Of a stretch of DNA of 64,000 nucleotides, positions 1 to 13,700 are shown piece by piece. The notes under the pieces were generated by a model. The model saw nothing but the letters and a program-made list of their open reading frames with translations. It did no database searches and was not told where the DNA came from. Made by a program: the position numbers and the translations under genes. Position 1 is the first letter of the stretch, and each line of letters starts with the position of its first letter. Source of the DNA: Phallusia mammillata (Eukaryota > Chordata > Ascidiacea > Phlebobranchia > Ascidiidae); contig QLIY01000250.1 of assembly GCA_003260075.1 (NCBI GenBank), positions 62,001 through 126,000 of the forward strand. Direction: 5' to 3'.

Positions 1-3000
1 GTTGTAGTTTTGCCAACAGTTGGATCTGTAGTTGTAGTTTTGCCATCCTTTGCATCAGTGGTTGTAGTTTTGCCATCCGTTGCATCTGTAGTTGTAGTTT
101 TGCCATCCGTTGCATCAATAGTTGTAGTTTTGCCAGCAGTGGCACCTGTTGTTGTGGTTTTTGCAGAAGTTACTTCTACAGGTGTAGTTGCAAACGTTCC
201 GGCTGTTGTTCTAGATGTTGCTGATGGTGATACTGTTTCTATTTGTGTGCTTGTCTGTTTGTTGCTGGTTAGAGTTGTAGTTTGTTTTGAACTGGCTGGT
301 GTTTGGGTGTCAACAGTAAACGGATCCGGCTCCTCGGTGGTCGTTAGCGTGATGGATTCACTTGTGGCAGTTGCCGTTCGACTTGTTGTGGCCTGAGAAG
401 ATGTTGAACCACTGGAGTTTGAGCTGGAAGTTAAAGGACTTGATGTAGTGGAAACCAAAGCCTCAGATGGTGTTGGTTCTGTTATACTTAGACCCGTCGT
501 GGTAGAGTCTGCAGTAACTGGCTCTGGTTCTGTGATAGTAGTTGGTTGGCTTTGTGACGAGAGTGTAGATGTGGTGACGGAAAACAAACTAGTCGTTGCG
601 GCTTCAGTCGTCACTGGTGTTTCTGAAAAATCGAATGTTGCTGTTGTTGCCTTGGTTGTTATTGCATCTTCTGTTGTAGATTCTATCCTTTTTGTTGTTT
701 TAGGAATGTCACTCGTGGTTGTTGTTTCTCTTGGAATTTTTGTTGATTGTGTAGTTATTGTTGACGGTTCGGTAATTTTTGTTGTCGTTGTCTTAACTTC
801 TTCTGTGCTTGTCGAAGGTGCTTCTGTCGCTTTCGTTGAAGTTTTTGTTGTCGTTGTTGTACTTGCTTTAGGCGGTTCTGTATTTCTGGTTGTGGGTATG
901 GTTACACGTGGCGTAGACGATATTTCTGTCGTCTTTGGTGTTTCAACAGAACCTTTATTAGTTGTGGTTGGCCTTGAAGTTCCTACTGGCTGTGTGGTTT
1001 TTGCGGTCGCCGTTGGTGTTTCTACCGACTCTGTTGTGGTAATTTCCGCCTTTGTTGCTCTGGTTAAGACTGGTGTTACTGTAGACGCATTTGGTGTTTC
1101 TGTAATTTTTGTTGTAAGTGGTGTAGTAGTATCTTTAAATTCGATCGTAACGTCGGTCGTTCTAGTTGTTCCTTGAGTTTCGGTTGTTCCTGCTGGTCCT
1201 TTTGATGTTGCAGTATTTTCTGTGTTTACAGTTGTTACTTTCGGCGTTTCTGTAGATTCTGTTGCAACTGTTGTTGTTATTGGAGTTTCTGCAAATTTTG
1301 TTGTTGGTGTGGTCTTTGTTAGTATGTGTGTAGTTGTCATTTCTGTTGGCGTAGATTGACTAGAAACTGTTGAAGCTCTCGGGCTTTCAATAGATCTGGC
1401 GGTGGGTTCGGCGGTAGCTGGTGTTTCTTTGGGGGTAGTTGTCGATGCCACTTTTGCAGTGTCTGTAGTCTCTTTCTCTACAGTGGATGACTTTGGTTTC
1501 TCTGTAGATGAAGCTGTCGATGTGAAATCCGTCGTTGATTTAGTTGGTGTAGCTGTGATAGTTGATGTTTCAGTGGGTACTTTGGTTGCCGCCGCAGAAC
1601 TTGTTGCACCTGTTATTCCAGCAGTAGTACNTGTAGTTTTGCCAGCAGTTGCATCAGTAGTTGTAGTTTTGCCAGCAGTTGGATCTGTAGTTGTAGTTTT
1701 GCCAGCAGTTAGATCTGTAGTTGTACTTTTGCCATCCTTTGCATCTGTGGTTGTAGTTTTTCCAGCTGTTGCATCAGTAGTTGTAGTTTTGACATCCGTT
1801 GCAGATGTGGTGGTAGTTTTGCCAGCAGTTGGGTCTGTGGCGGTAGTTTTGCCAGGAGTTGCATCTGTAGTTGTAGTTTTGCCAGGAGTTGCATCTGTAG
1901 TTGTAGTTTTGCCAGTGGTTGCATCTGTAGCTGTAGTTTTGCCAGGAGTTGCATCTGTAGTTGTAGTTTTGCCAGCAGTTGCATCAGTAGTTGTAGTTTT
2001 GCCAGCAGTTGGATCTGTAGTTGTAGTTTTACCAGCAGTTGCATCTGTAGTAGTAGTTTTGCCAGCTATTGCGTCTGTAGTTGTAGTTTTGCCAACAGTT
2101 GGATCTGTAGTTGTAGTTTTGCCATCCTTTGCATCAGTGGTTGTAGTTTTGCCATCCGTTGCATCTGTAGTTGTAGTTTTGCCATCCGTTGCATCAATAG
2201 TTGTAGTTTTGCCAGCAGTGGCACCTGTTGTTGTGGTTTTTGCAGAAGTTACTTCTACAGGTGTAGTTGCAAACGTTCCGGCTGTTGTTCTAGATGTTGC
2301 TGATGGTGATACTGTTTCTATTTGTGTGCTTGTCTGTTTGTTGCTGGTTAGAGTTGTAGTTTGTTTTGAACTGGCTGGTGTTTGGGTGTCAACAGTAAAC
2401 GGATCCGGCTCCTCGGTGGTCGTTAGCGTGATGGATTCACTTGTGGCAGTTGCCGTTCGACTTGTTGTGGCCTGAGAAGATGTTGAACCACTGGAGTTTG
2501 AGCTGGAAGTTAAAGGACTTGATGTAGTGGAAACCAAAGCCTCAGATGGTGTTGGTTCTGTTATACTTAGACCCGTCGTGGTAGAGTCTGCAGTAACTGG
2601 CTCTGGTTCTGTGATAGTAGTTGGTTGGCTTTGTGACGAGAGTGTAGATGTGGTGACGGAAAACAAACTAGTCGTTGCGGCTTCAGTCGTCACTGGTGTT
2701 TCTGAAAAATCGAATGTTGCTGTTGTTGCCTTGGTTGTTATTGCATCTTCTGTTGTAGATTCTATCCTTTTTGTTGTTTTAGGAATGTCACTCGTGGTTG
2801 TTGTTTCTCTTGGAATTTTTGTTGATTGTGTAGTTATTGTTGACGGTTCGGTAATTTTTGTTGTCGTTGTCTTAACTTCTTCTGTGCTTGTCGAAGGTGC
2901 TTCTGTCGCTTTCGTTGAAGTTTTTGTTGTCGTTGTTGTACTTGCTTTAGGCGGTTCTGTATTTCTGGTTGTGGGTATGGTTACACGTGGCGTAGACGAT

Positions 3001-3109
3001 ATTTCTGTCGTCTTTGGTGTTTCAACAGAACCTTTATTAGTTGTGGTTGGCCTTGAAGTTCCTACTGGCGGTGTGGTTTTTGCGGTCGCCGTTGGTGTTT
3101 CTACCGACT

Positions 3110-3147
<38 letters not shown>

Positions 3148-3730
3148 GCCTTTGTTGCTCTGGTTAAGACTGGTGTTACTGTAGACGCATTTGGTGTTTC
3201 TGTAATTTTTGTTGTAAGTGGTGTAGTAGTATCTTTAAATTCGATCGCAACGTCGGTCGTTCTAGTTGTTCCTTGAGTTTCGGTTGTTCCTGCTGGTCCT
3301 TTTGATGTTGCAGTATTTTCTGTGTTTACAGTTGTTACTTTCGGCGTTTCTGTAGATTCTGTTGCAACTGTTGTTGTTATTGGAGTTTCTGCAAATTTTG
3401 TTGTTGGTGTGGTCTTTGTTAGTATGTGTGTAGTTGTCATTTCTGTTGGCGTAGATTGACTAGAAACTGTTGAAGCTCTCGGGCTTTCAATAGATCTGGC
3501 GGTGGGTTCGGCGGTAGCTGGTGTTTCTTTGGGTGTAGTTGTCGATGCCACTTTTGCAGTGTCTGTAGTCTCTTTCTCTACAGTGGATGACTTTGGTTTC
3601 TCTGTAGATGAAGCTGTCGATGTGAAATCCGTCGTTGATTTAGTTGGTGTAGCTGTGATAGTTGATGTTTCAGTGGGTACTTTGGTTGCCGCCGCAGAAC
3701 TTGTTGCACCTGTTATTCCAGCAGTAGTAC
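1..3730. repeat. 2.1-kb direct duplication split by a single N
   Basis: Bases 1-1630 match 2080-3730, with only scattered substitutions (for example C/G at 990/3069 and T/C at 1147/3247) and a 35-G run in the right copy. The join is the N at 1631. It may be a real mucin-domain duplication, or two haplotypes or an overlap placed in tandem. Confidence 0.85.
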
Positions 3731-4768
3731 TTGGTTTGTCTACAGACTCTGTTGTTGTTGACACCTGTGGGGCTTCTGTTGACTTGATAATGACTGTAGT
3801 TGCCCTTGGTGTTTCATCTGCTCCAGTTGTTGCCCTGGTAGCTTTTGTTGTGTCTTTGGATTCTGCTGTTGTTGCTACTGTAGACTTTGAGTTCTCTGAA
3901 GGTTTTGTTGAAGATCTCATTGTTGTCGTTGATGTTTTTGCTGAAGCTTCTGATGGCGGTGTTGTTGTCTTTAGCGTTGTTGCTTCTTCAGTACTTGATG
4001 GAACAGTGACACTGCTGGTGGCCTTTGTGACTACTTCAGATAAAGTTGAAGCTTTTACTGACGTTGTTGATGCTATCTCTGGTTCTGTTGACGATTGCTG
4101 GTCCTGCTGTATTGTAGTAGCCAAATTCGTCGTTGTCAACCAATTTTCGGCAGTTGAACCGAACGTCTTTGTTGTCGATACTGTCGTACTGGTAATAGAT
4201 TGTGTTGTTGTTGCAGTAGACGACGGCTCAACTAGTTTACCAATTGCCCCAGTAGTAGTTGATAACGTGGTCGTTGATGGCAACTGATTTGGAGTGGTTG
4301 ATGTGTCCAATGTAGTTTCTGTTGACACTTTGTTCTCAGTACTAGTAAAAATAGGATTAGTTGGGTCTTGTATACCCGAAGTAGGTCGGCTTGCAATTAT
4401 ATTCGGGGTAGTTTGGGTGGTGGGATAGGTGGCTGTTGTAGCAGTTGAAGGGCTTGTTGGTTTGCTCCAGTTTTCGTGACTGGTGCTAGGCGACGATGTG
4501 CTGTCTGTTTGTGTGGTTGGAGAAGTAGATGTAGCCTGAGATTTGCTCCAATTTTCTTCGCTTGTAGATGGAGGCATAGTGCTTTTTGTCACCGTAGGTG
4601 GAGACGTTGTCACCCGACCACTAAAGTACACAGTTGTTGGAAAAGGTTCGACAGTGTAGTCAACATCTGGTATTGAGTGGTGTGGTGGAAGAGTGCTTGT
4701 TATCCTCGGTGCTGTTGTGGTAAAAACTGAAGTCGCCACAGTCGTAGGTGATGTGCTGGTCATGGGGT
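1..4768 (-). CDS. Exon 12: giant mucin-like Thr/Ser/Pro exon with decapeptide array
   Basis: Acceptor CTTCTATAG at 4770-4769, phase 1, then one open frame to the left edge. Residues are dominated by Thr, Ser, Pro, Ala and Lys: a mucin-type domain whose main chemistry would be O-glycan attachment. Two ENWSK motifs lie near its start. About 20 copies of a ten-residue unit (consensus TDATAGKTTT, with variants TDPTAGKTTT and TDATDGKTTT) lie at roughly 2219-1632, with 4-5 more at 130-1. Block 1-1630 repeats block 2080-3730 almost exactly, across an N at 1631, and the mucin frame is kept across that N. A 35-G run at 3111-3145 replaces about 14 bases in one copy. The strongly Val-rich readings on the plus strand are antisense shadows of ACN codons. 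Confidence 0.8.
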
Positions 4769-7700
4769 CTATAGAAGCAAGCGTGTACAACATGCAGTTA
4801 CAACATGACATGACACCAGTTTCGGCAATTACAAGTTTACACAATCCTTGTTACGCCGTAGTAACGTACATGCAAACTATAACATATAACACATATAATT
4901 CATTCACTATTTTTGTGTAGGAAATAGCCTTTAAATTATGATATAATTGTTAATTTGAGATTTATGGTAGATTTTACAAAAGCTGAGAGGGGGGGGGGTT
5001 CCTTGTTACGCCGTAGTAACGTTCATGCAAACTATAACATATAACACATATAATTTATTCACTATTTTTGTGTAGGAAATAGCCTTTAAATTATTATATA
5101 ATTGTTAATTTGAGATTTATGGTAGATTTTACAAAAGCTGAGATGTCACCAAATGTGTTATGAAACAAAATGTGTTGCTCTTTGCATCACCTACCGGTTT
5201 TGATTTGATCCACGATCGTTTTTGTTTCCTTGGTTGTCTTAAAATAAAACAGGTTTGTTAGCAAATGTTGGAAATTTATCAAAGCAGTTATTTTTTTACT
5301 CACAGATTTCGGGGTTCGGGTTGTTTCTGTGAGGTTTGAAATTCGGTCCCTATCTTTTGTTTTGTCAGCATCCTTTGCTGTTGGGTTGTCAGCAGTCCCC
5401 ACTGCAAGTAATACACAGTTAAATATGCAGCAAATGCCGATCCAATACAAAAAACTAGGACAACAAATATATTAGTGGAACGGTCAGGGTACCAGATCTA
5501 TGTTATCAAGCAAAGCAACCACCTGGATTAGGCTAGTCCAAAAATGATTTGCGTTATTTTGTATCTTAAAATACCTAATCTTGCTCCGAAAATTAACAAA
5601 CTTTAAAAAAAACTAAGATATTCAGTATCTACACAAACCTGTTGTGGTCAAATTAGGAAGATTATTTATCACAGTGCTAAACACTGTTGTGGTGTTCGGT
5701 AGTGCAGTTGTGGTGGTGTTAAAACCTTAAAACAAAAAACACATTACTTGTCACGTACAACAGACAATGCAAAGGACGTGACAGCAACCGGTTAATTATG
5801 TACTTGGCACATAAGGGGGGGGGGTCACATTACTTGTCATGCACAACAGACAAGACACCATGCAAAGGACGTGACAGCAACCGGTTAATTATGTACTTGG
5901 CACATAACTTGCTTACATAAATTATTGATACATTTCCTATTAACTACAAACCGTATGTTTTAAGATACCAGGGGCGCAGAAGATTAAGTTTAGTTAATGA
6001 AAAAAATGCTTGTAGAAATTTACGTAAAAATCTTTTAGACAACAACTATTAAACACTTGCATAAGATTTCTATAGATAAATTTTACCTGTCCACACGAAG
6101 GCGCGCAAGGGCACACTGTGAAGGGGGGGGGGCATGTTTGTAGAAATTTACGTAAAAATCTTTTAGACCACAACTATTAAACACTTGCATAAGATTTCTA
6201 TCGATAAATTTTACCTGTCCACACGAAGGCGCGCAAGGGCACACTGTGAATTAGGTTGCTCACAGAATAAATTAGAAGTGAGTATTTCGTGTTCGGCTGC
6301 AAGTCCGTCAATCTTACTTGAGGCTGCCAGATTCGATGACGCAATCTACTGACGTCACGCGCAGTTGGCCAATAGACGAGCTGTAAAAACAACAACGTTA
6401 AAAACAGATATATTTGTTTATCCAATTAGTTCTTGTACTAAAAAAGGTACTAAAAAACTGTTAGTGACCCGACTAACAAAAGCTGATTTTTACCTAGAAT
6501 TGGGGGGGGGGGGTTAAAAAGCCAGTTGTTGTCGCACCAAAAAACTACACATGTTTCACGTGTATGACTGAACTTGAATAAAAAATGTTAAGTTTGCACA
6601 AAATTATGCTGCAAAGTCGGTATCTTACACTAGGTTAAGAGCTCGCAAGGGGGGGGGGAAAAAAGTCAGTTGTTGTCGCACCAAAAAACTACACATGTTT
6701 CACGTGTATGACGGAACTTGAATAAAAAATGTTAAGTTTGCACGAAATTATGCTGCAAAGTCGGTATCTTACACTAGGTTAAGAGCTCGCAAGCTATAAA
6801 GGTCATATCACTTGAAACTTGTACGTAACAACAAACCACTATGCCACCCCTTTTATTATTACAAAGTCCCAGGTCGCAATTACCGGTAAAATTGTCGCCA
6901 GGACCCCTTGTGCTCCGTGGGTTGAACTCTCAAACACTCAGTAATTAATCGCAATTAGACAACCAACTCTTGTAACCTGAAGGCACGTAGGCTGTGATTT
7001 ACCGTCATAGGGCCCATTGTTTTTAAACAGAGCTCATTTGGTGACGTTATAATCAGATTTATACCTGGATTTTCTCAGGAATTTCGCCATGTATGGTGAT
7101 GCTTATGTGGGCAGGACCCACTGCTCAATTCAAACAGCAATAAACAAAGGACAGCACCAACTCGAAGGTGTAAACCAGGCCTATGGACAGTTTTGTTAAA
7201 CCAACTAATATGTATTGTATGCCAAATTCAATTTGCTTTAATGATGTGAAAAGGCTTAAAAACTGCTGTCCAGGTTGTTAACTATGACGTCATAATGACT
7301 TGGCAGACAAACATTTGATTAAAGTTGTGTAATTCTTATTTAAAATGTAGGTTTTTATACATAATATTTTCAATATTCATACACATAACCAGTTTCGCTT
7401 TGCAAATGGTTGCGAGGAACGAGATTATTGCGATCAGAGGGGGGGGGGTGTGTAATTTTTATTCAAAATGTAGGTTTTTATACATAATATTTTCAATATT
7501 CATACACATAACTAGTTTCGCTTTGCAAATGGTTGCGAGGAACGAGATTATTGCGATCAGAAAGTTTAATGTTATCCCGACCAGGGGAGCTATTAGTGAT
7601 TGGTTGTGGCTAAACAATGTAAACAGACACGATGTTAAGTCAAACAAAGGGGAAATTGCCTGTCGTGTTAGGTTAAACCCTGTGACCTTAACCTATGACG

Positions 7701-10700
7701 CCATAAACAAAGATTTGTAATTTCGAACATGTTCATTGTTAGTGAATGTAATTATGTAATTATTTGTGATGAACCAAGCATTAACAAGGTCTTTAGTTTT
7801 GATCAAAAATATTGTCGGGTATAGTTTTACATCGGCAATTTGACCAGAAATTTATGAACAACTGAACTTAACTCTAAAACGGAGAAAACATTAAATTTGA
7901 TAAGAACCAAAATTTGTTTTCACTAGATTTTTGGGAAATTTTAGAGGCCTGTGCTTTAAATTTGAGTCGGTTTCAGGTCCACGATTTGACTTATTGTTTA
8001 ATTAAGTACAACGTAGCACATAGGCGTGCCTTGGAATCTTTATTTATCCTTAAAACACTGGTTTTCGCCGGCACAAATATGTCCTTGCGAACCCACAAGA
8101 CGACGAAGACACGGCAGGAAACACTAAACTACTTCAAACTTAGACAAAAATCTCAAAATTGCCTCAAAGTCTGACTACGTGGCCTACCCAAAGGCGATCT
8201 GTACCGCATATAATTGTACTTTGTGTGTATGTTGTTGTAACCGCAGACAACAGGAAAACCGTCAATTATGTTTGTCTGAATATATTCGACGCGGAAAATG
8301 AATTTAGGACAAGATGTTTCACCGGAGAAAGCTAAATTTCGACTCAAACTAAGCCTACAATTACAGTGCCTGGATAAGTCATTAAGTAATACTCATGCCA
8401 TTTAGAGATTTTAAACGGTGTTTCAATCCTTCTTGCATTTCAGATTTCCCATTACCTTATAGTTTTATAAACAAAAATCCTCGTAAGGCTTCCTTAATCA
8501 TTTGTGACTTTGTAAAAGCAAACCCCCTTTCTCATCCCTACTACTGCGAGATTTAGTTTTTCCAGGTTACTTTTAATTAAAAAAAAATTAAAAAATTAAT
8601 TAATTTGTGTGTTACAAAATTTAAACCATGCAAAAATTAGGTATAGTGTTTCAAAAGCCTAATAAGTCCCTCTTTTACAAGACAAAATGCAGATACGCAC
8701 CTCATAATAATCAAGACGACCTGGTGGACGTTGCCACGATACGATAAGGGAGTTTGTTTTAACATCTCTGGTAAGCACAGGCCGAAGTGGGGTCGCCGGC
8801 GGGGTTATGATCCTCTTTTTCCGGGGGTTGAAACTTAGAACGCCAAACGATTCACTATATACATCCAAGTCGTATATCGAACCTGTTCAAATTTGGTTGA
8901 ACATGATTAAAATATTTAAAAAAAAAAACTTACGACCAATCCCGATTGAGATTGTTTAAAAGTTTTAACTGGAACCAAAAACAAACAGACACAGAAATAA
9001 AAAAACGATCATGTGACAAGCAAACTTACCAGGGGTCAAACCGGCAATAGTTCTCTTTTTATCTGTAGGTCGATTGGGTTCCAAAACGGTGCTGCCTTCA
9101 ATAGGGGTCACCTCGACCAAGAAGTCATCCAGTATTCCACGATGAGGTTGGTCCCACGACAACGTTACATCGGTTGGTGAAATTTGCTCCACTTGTATTT
9201 CACTCGGAATCTCGGGAGCTGTGAAAATTGCATGTTTTATGTTCAGTTTTAAATGCCGTTAATGTTTTGTTCTGCTGGTTATAGTTTCAAGTAAAATCGC
9301 TTTAGACGCTTGAAAAGTTAAAACCTACCAACATTAAGCATTTCAACTATGTCAAACTACAAATTTCCTAAACAACTTAAATCATGCTTATCTTTCTTGG
9401 CATTCACAAAAAAACGTGCAACAATGTTTTTTAGCCAGATATTAAATTTTAAGTATAGAACTAGCTTGTTGTAACTCCACAAGAATAGCAAAGTAAAGTC
9501 ATATCAGTAACGGCTTAATGGCGGACAAGACCGGGTTAAATTTCGAACACATGATACTTACGCATTCTTTCACCGATCGTAGCCGTCTCGCTGACTGTGC
9601 TTCCGACCATGCTTCTTGCACCAAAAGTGTAAAAAAATCCGGGCGTAAGGTCCCAGATGATTCGGCGTTTTTGCAACGGTTGAGGAACGGGCTTAGAACC
9701 TGTAGAGTGTAAATGTTATTTGTACATCAAATTAATGGTAATAAATGTTATAAATCTTGGGGGGGGGGAACCATGCTTCTTGCACCAAAAGTGTAAAAAA
9801 TTCCGGGCGTAAGGTCCCAGACGATTCGGCGTTTTTGCAACGGTTGAGGAACGGGCTTAGAACCTGTAAAGTGAAAATGTTATTTGTACATCAAATTAAT
9901 GGTAATAAATGTTATAAATCTTATGTTGCCAATGATAATAAATCGTCTTTAAATTTGGTAATTCAATGGTGAACGTTTCTCAAGACGTTGTAGTTATTAG
10001 TATTTAAGTTACGTAAATTTTAATTGTTAAGTAATATGTTTTTACAACCAATATGAAGCAAAGGTACAAAACAAATATTTACTACCCGGTTTATATTTTT
10101 TGTAGTCGCCCATTTAAATCACCTTCTTTAAAAAAGTGTCGTTATTTGGACAAAACAGCTTTGAATATATGTCATCAACTTTTAAATTGTAATGTGTAAA
10201 TCGTTTTGCGGTATTTTTGACTTATGACTCCGGAGATACAATGTTCGATATTCAGAGCAACCTTTTAAGCATATGATTTAGATTAACCTTAGCTGACACA
10301 TTAAGCTGAAAGTGACCTAACCATGGCAGATTGCATGTGCTCTCAAGGCCTAATAACACATAATGACTGCTCGTTCGTTAGAACATCCCGCAAACGGAGG
10401 AAAAACATGCAATCCAAGCGCTTTAACAAGCCAATGACATAACCGCAACCGCTTGAATTCCGTTCCAAATATACCCCGTCGGAAGAGAGACAGGTGCACT
10501 CCCAACTTACTCATATATTACTAATACAGATCACTAGATGGTGTTATAATTAACCACTCTCCTTACCTTGTAATTTAATAGGCAGGCGAACCATGCCATC
10601 GGGTGGGGAAACGTCCACATCAAAGTTATCAAAACGAACGTTTTCAGACAAAGGATCATCTGGTCCCTTCCATGATAACACTGCCCCGTATACAGGATAC

Positions 10701-13700
10701 ATCATTGTACGATCACCCGATACCCGATGTTCTGTTAGAATCGGATTGACGAACCTTGAAAGACGGAGGTCATATGGGGGCAGAGGCTCTGCAAAAAAAG
10801 TAAAACAAGATGTTTTGGTGATGCACCCGTTTCATTGGGATATTGGGATTTTCGAAGCCAAGTTATAATTTTAGGAGATTTGTCATGGTAGGTGAATGGA
10901 CTGTTAGTATTGACTGTTTTACAACGCTAAACAGACAGTCTTTCCAACATTTGTGGTTTTGCATTTGCGAATTGAGTGGTTGCTTTCAAGCAATTATCAT
11001 CTAAAATAGCAAACTAATTGAGCCAAAGTGCCAATAAAATCAACAACAATGTTTAAACCAGTTACATATCTCGTTTCGCCTTAGTCTAAACTACCACCTT
11101 TATAGAAAACCATTTTCCGAACTCTAATTGGTCTTCAAGGGCAGTTTTTACTAACGATAATAACTAAAACTTTTTACTCACTGGTCGTTACAACGGTGGT
11201 AGCTGGGCCACTCATAAGCCCTTCAGAGGTAACAGCATAAACTGTGACCTCGTAATCTTTTCCAGGCACAAGGTCCACCCATGTTGTCACCGTTTCGTTG
11301 ATAAACTGTAAACATAGCAATAACTTTAATTAGGTAAAGTATTTTTGGCTTATCTTTAGGTATTTGACTCGCGCTTGATTTTGCCCTTGACGAAAGATAT
11401 ATTTCTTTTTGAGCTGAAAAACGAAATCGTATATGCTTGTTGTTTGTCAACATTTTGTTTTTACTTCTTAATTTAGCTGCAGAGTAATGGTCGTGTACAA
11501 AATTAAGCACGTAAAATAAACCAAAGCACAGAAACAGGCAATAGACGTTAGGTAATAAATTTAAAACTTAAATCATAAAAGTCGTGTCTACAAAATGTTA
11601 CGAGCGTCTGGTTTGTTAGAAGAAGCGTTGAAACACTACACAGTGCAACAGTTTGCACACACATCAAACAACATTTTGTTAAGCACAACATAAATGTGTA
11701 CATCTTAACATAACGGAACATGGAATTTGGATAGTCCAAAGTGCTACAAGTGACGTCATGAATTGCAATGACGTCATATAAGCACAATGAAGTTTCACGC
11801 TCGGATAAAAAATGGATTCAAGAATTTTAAAAATACTAATTTATAGTAATTGTTTATCCTTTGGAATTCTTACTTAATCACAGGCTTTCGTGTTTGAAGT
11901 AAACCTTGTTAGGTGTTATGATATATTTGTATAAGATAGTTGTAAATTGCTCATTTTGGTGACATTCTATTCTGTTGGTGGTGTCTACACGAAACTTAGG
12001 ACGATTTATAGATTCTAGGACAAGCTTCGTAATCGGTTCGAAGGATTATGATGTGATCTTATGTACGCGTGCTCAGATTTAGGTCTTTACATTCCATGTC
12101 TTTCGAGAAACGAACCAAAGAGGTGTTTTCTAATCACGTCACATCGAAAAAATGCCCAAGCGCTTTCGTAAGGGTGCGTTCTGTGTAAAATGGTGATTTT
12201 ACGTAGAAACGTAACCAGTTTAGGGAAATTCATGCTTAAAAAAGGATGATTGTTCATACATTGGATTATTTTTAAATTAACGCTTAACTTGGTCATTTCT
12301 TTTCTGTATTTATAAAAGGTTTTAAGCAAAGAAAATGCTTCTATAAGTTTATTTGTCTTTTGCAGCTGATTAGAATATTCTAGATATTTTTTCGATTATG
12401 TCGGTATAAGTAAAGATCTAAATGTTTCTTATAGCACAATGTACGGTGCTTTTTGTACAAACGAATATAATATCTTGTAGACAGTGCGCAAAATTTAGAC
12501 TTGTGAGGTTTTAATATCGTTCAACGCAAACACTTCCAAAACACTACGTCGCCTAAACACCTTCTGTACAGTATTTTCAGTGCATAGATGTTTAGGGGGA
12601 CCTTCATATCGCGGTTATCAAACGAATTTTGCAGTAATCCCATAACACCGATAAGGAACAGTATAGATAGAATCGTACACAATGCAAAGCTCGCGGTACA
12701 GAAGTCAAGATGCCATCTATTAGCGCATAAAGCCATGCCACAACATCACCCTGTATTGTTGACAACATAAACATGGTCTTACTGCCAGAAGGCAAGGCTT
12801 CAATGCCTGCACTTTCTGTCGTCGGGGAGCGTCGAGATAGAAATCGTATAATATAAGATGCGTCATAATGAGGTGTGTGTTACGTAACTTAGCGTTTATC
12901 CTATGATTTTTAAACACAGAAAACGTACACACATTAACACATAAAAATAACAAAAAAATGTTGCTAGGTTTTTTTAAAGCTGGTAAACGTATATATTCTG
13001 TAGAATTCAATTCACTGGTAATAAAGTTTCTTACACTTGCTTTCAAAAAATATTTTGGTGGTTTGTAACAAAAAATATGTAGTAACTACTAAAAAAACTT
13101 TAAGTTTTTGACATTTAAAAGTGTACGTTTGGTTTAAAATTGCACAAATTTGTTCAGTGGCCAGACTGTTTAATGCCATGTTACCGCTCATAAAGCATGC
13201 TGAGAATCGAGTGTTTAAAATTTACACAAAGCAGTATCTACATGATCGATGGTTTAAACTTCAAGTGTTAGCATTGTATACACAGGCCCAAAGGTACGAA
13301 CAAATGCCCATTAATTAACTGATGACGGCAACTAATCGTATAGATTTAAATAAATAAAACAATGGTGCGATGCTATAGGCCCAAGAGGCGAACTAGCGCG
13401 AACTTATTGACAACCGTCGTGTTAAGTATATAAACAAGAACAATTGCTTCACACAGTTGATGATTAAAAACCGTCACATATTTTGTTTTTGTACGTGGAA
13501 TTACGTTCCGGTGAAGTACAAAGTTGATAAACATATTTTTGCCTAATGCAAATCAAATAGAAACAATATTTTTACCAAATTGGCAAAACACTAAGTCTAA
13601 TCATGTGAAAAATGGTGTACGTGTTATAAAACGAGCAAAATATATTCAACAACTTTATTAGGACAAAGTACATAATCAGCTGGGCCAGATAAACAAACCA

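Noticed and set aside
10..4287. Long plus-strand Val-rich frames (10-396, 448-1176, 1402-2475, 2527-3276, 3502-4287)
   Set aside because: They are antisense to the Thr-rich mucin exon: ACN codons read backwards give Val/Gly. They lack splice context, and the minus frame is continuous where these are interrupted.
7325..7720. 131-codon plus-strand frame with a repeated segment
   Set aside because: It crosses a poly-G join and exists only because the same sequence is present twice.
8153..8347. Minus-strand frame considered as the second half of FN3-4
   Set aside because: No FN3 hallmarks and no good acceptor. The exon at 6380-6215 completes the domain with matching phase.
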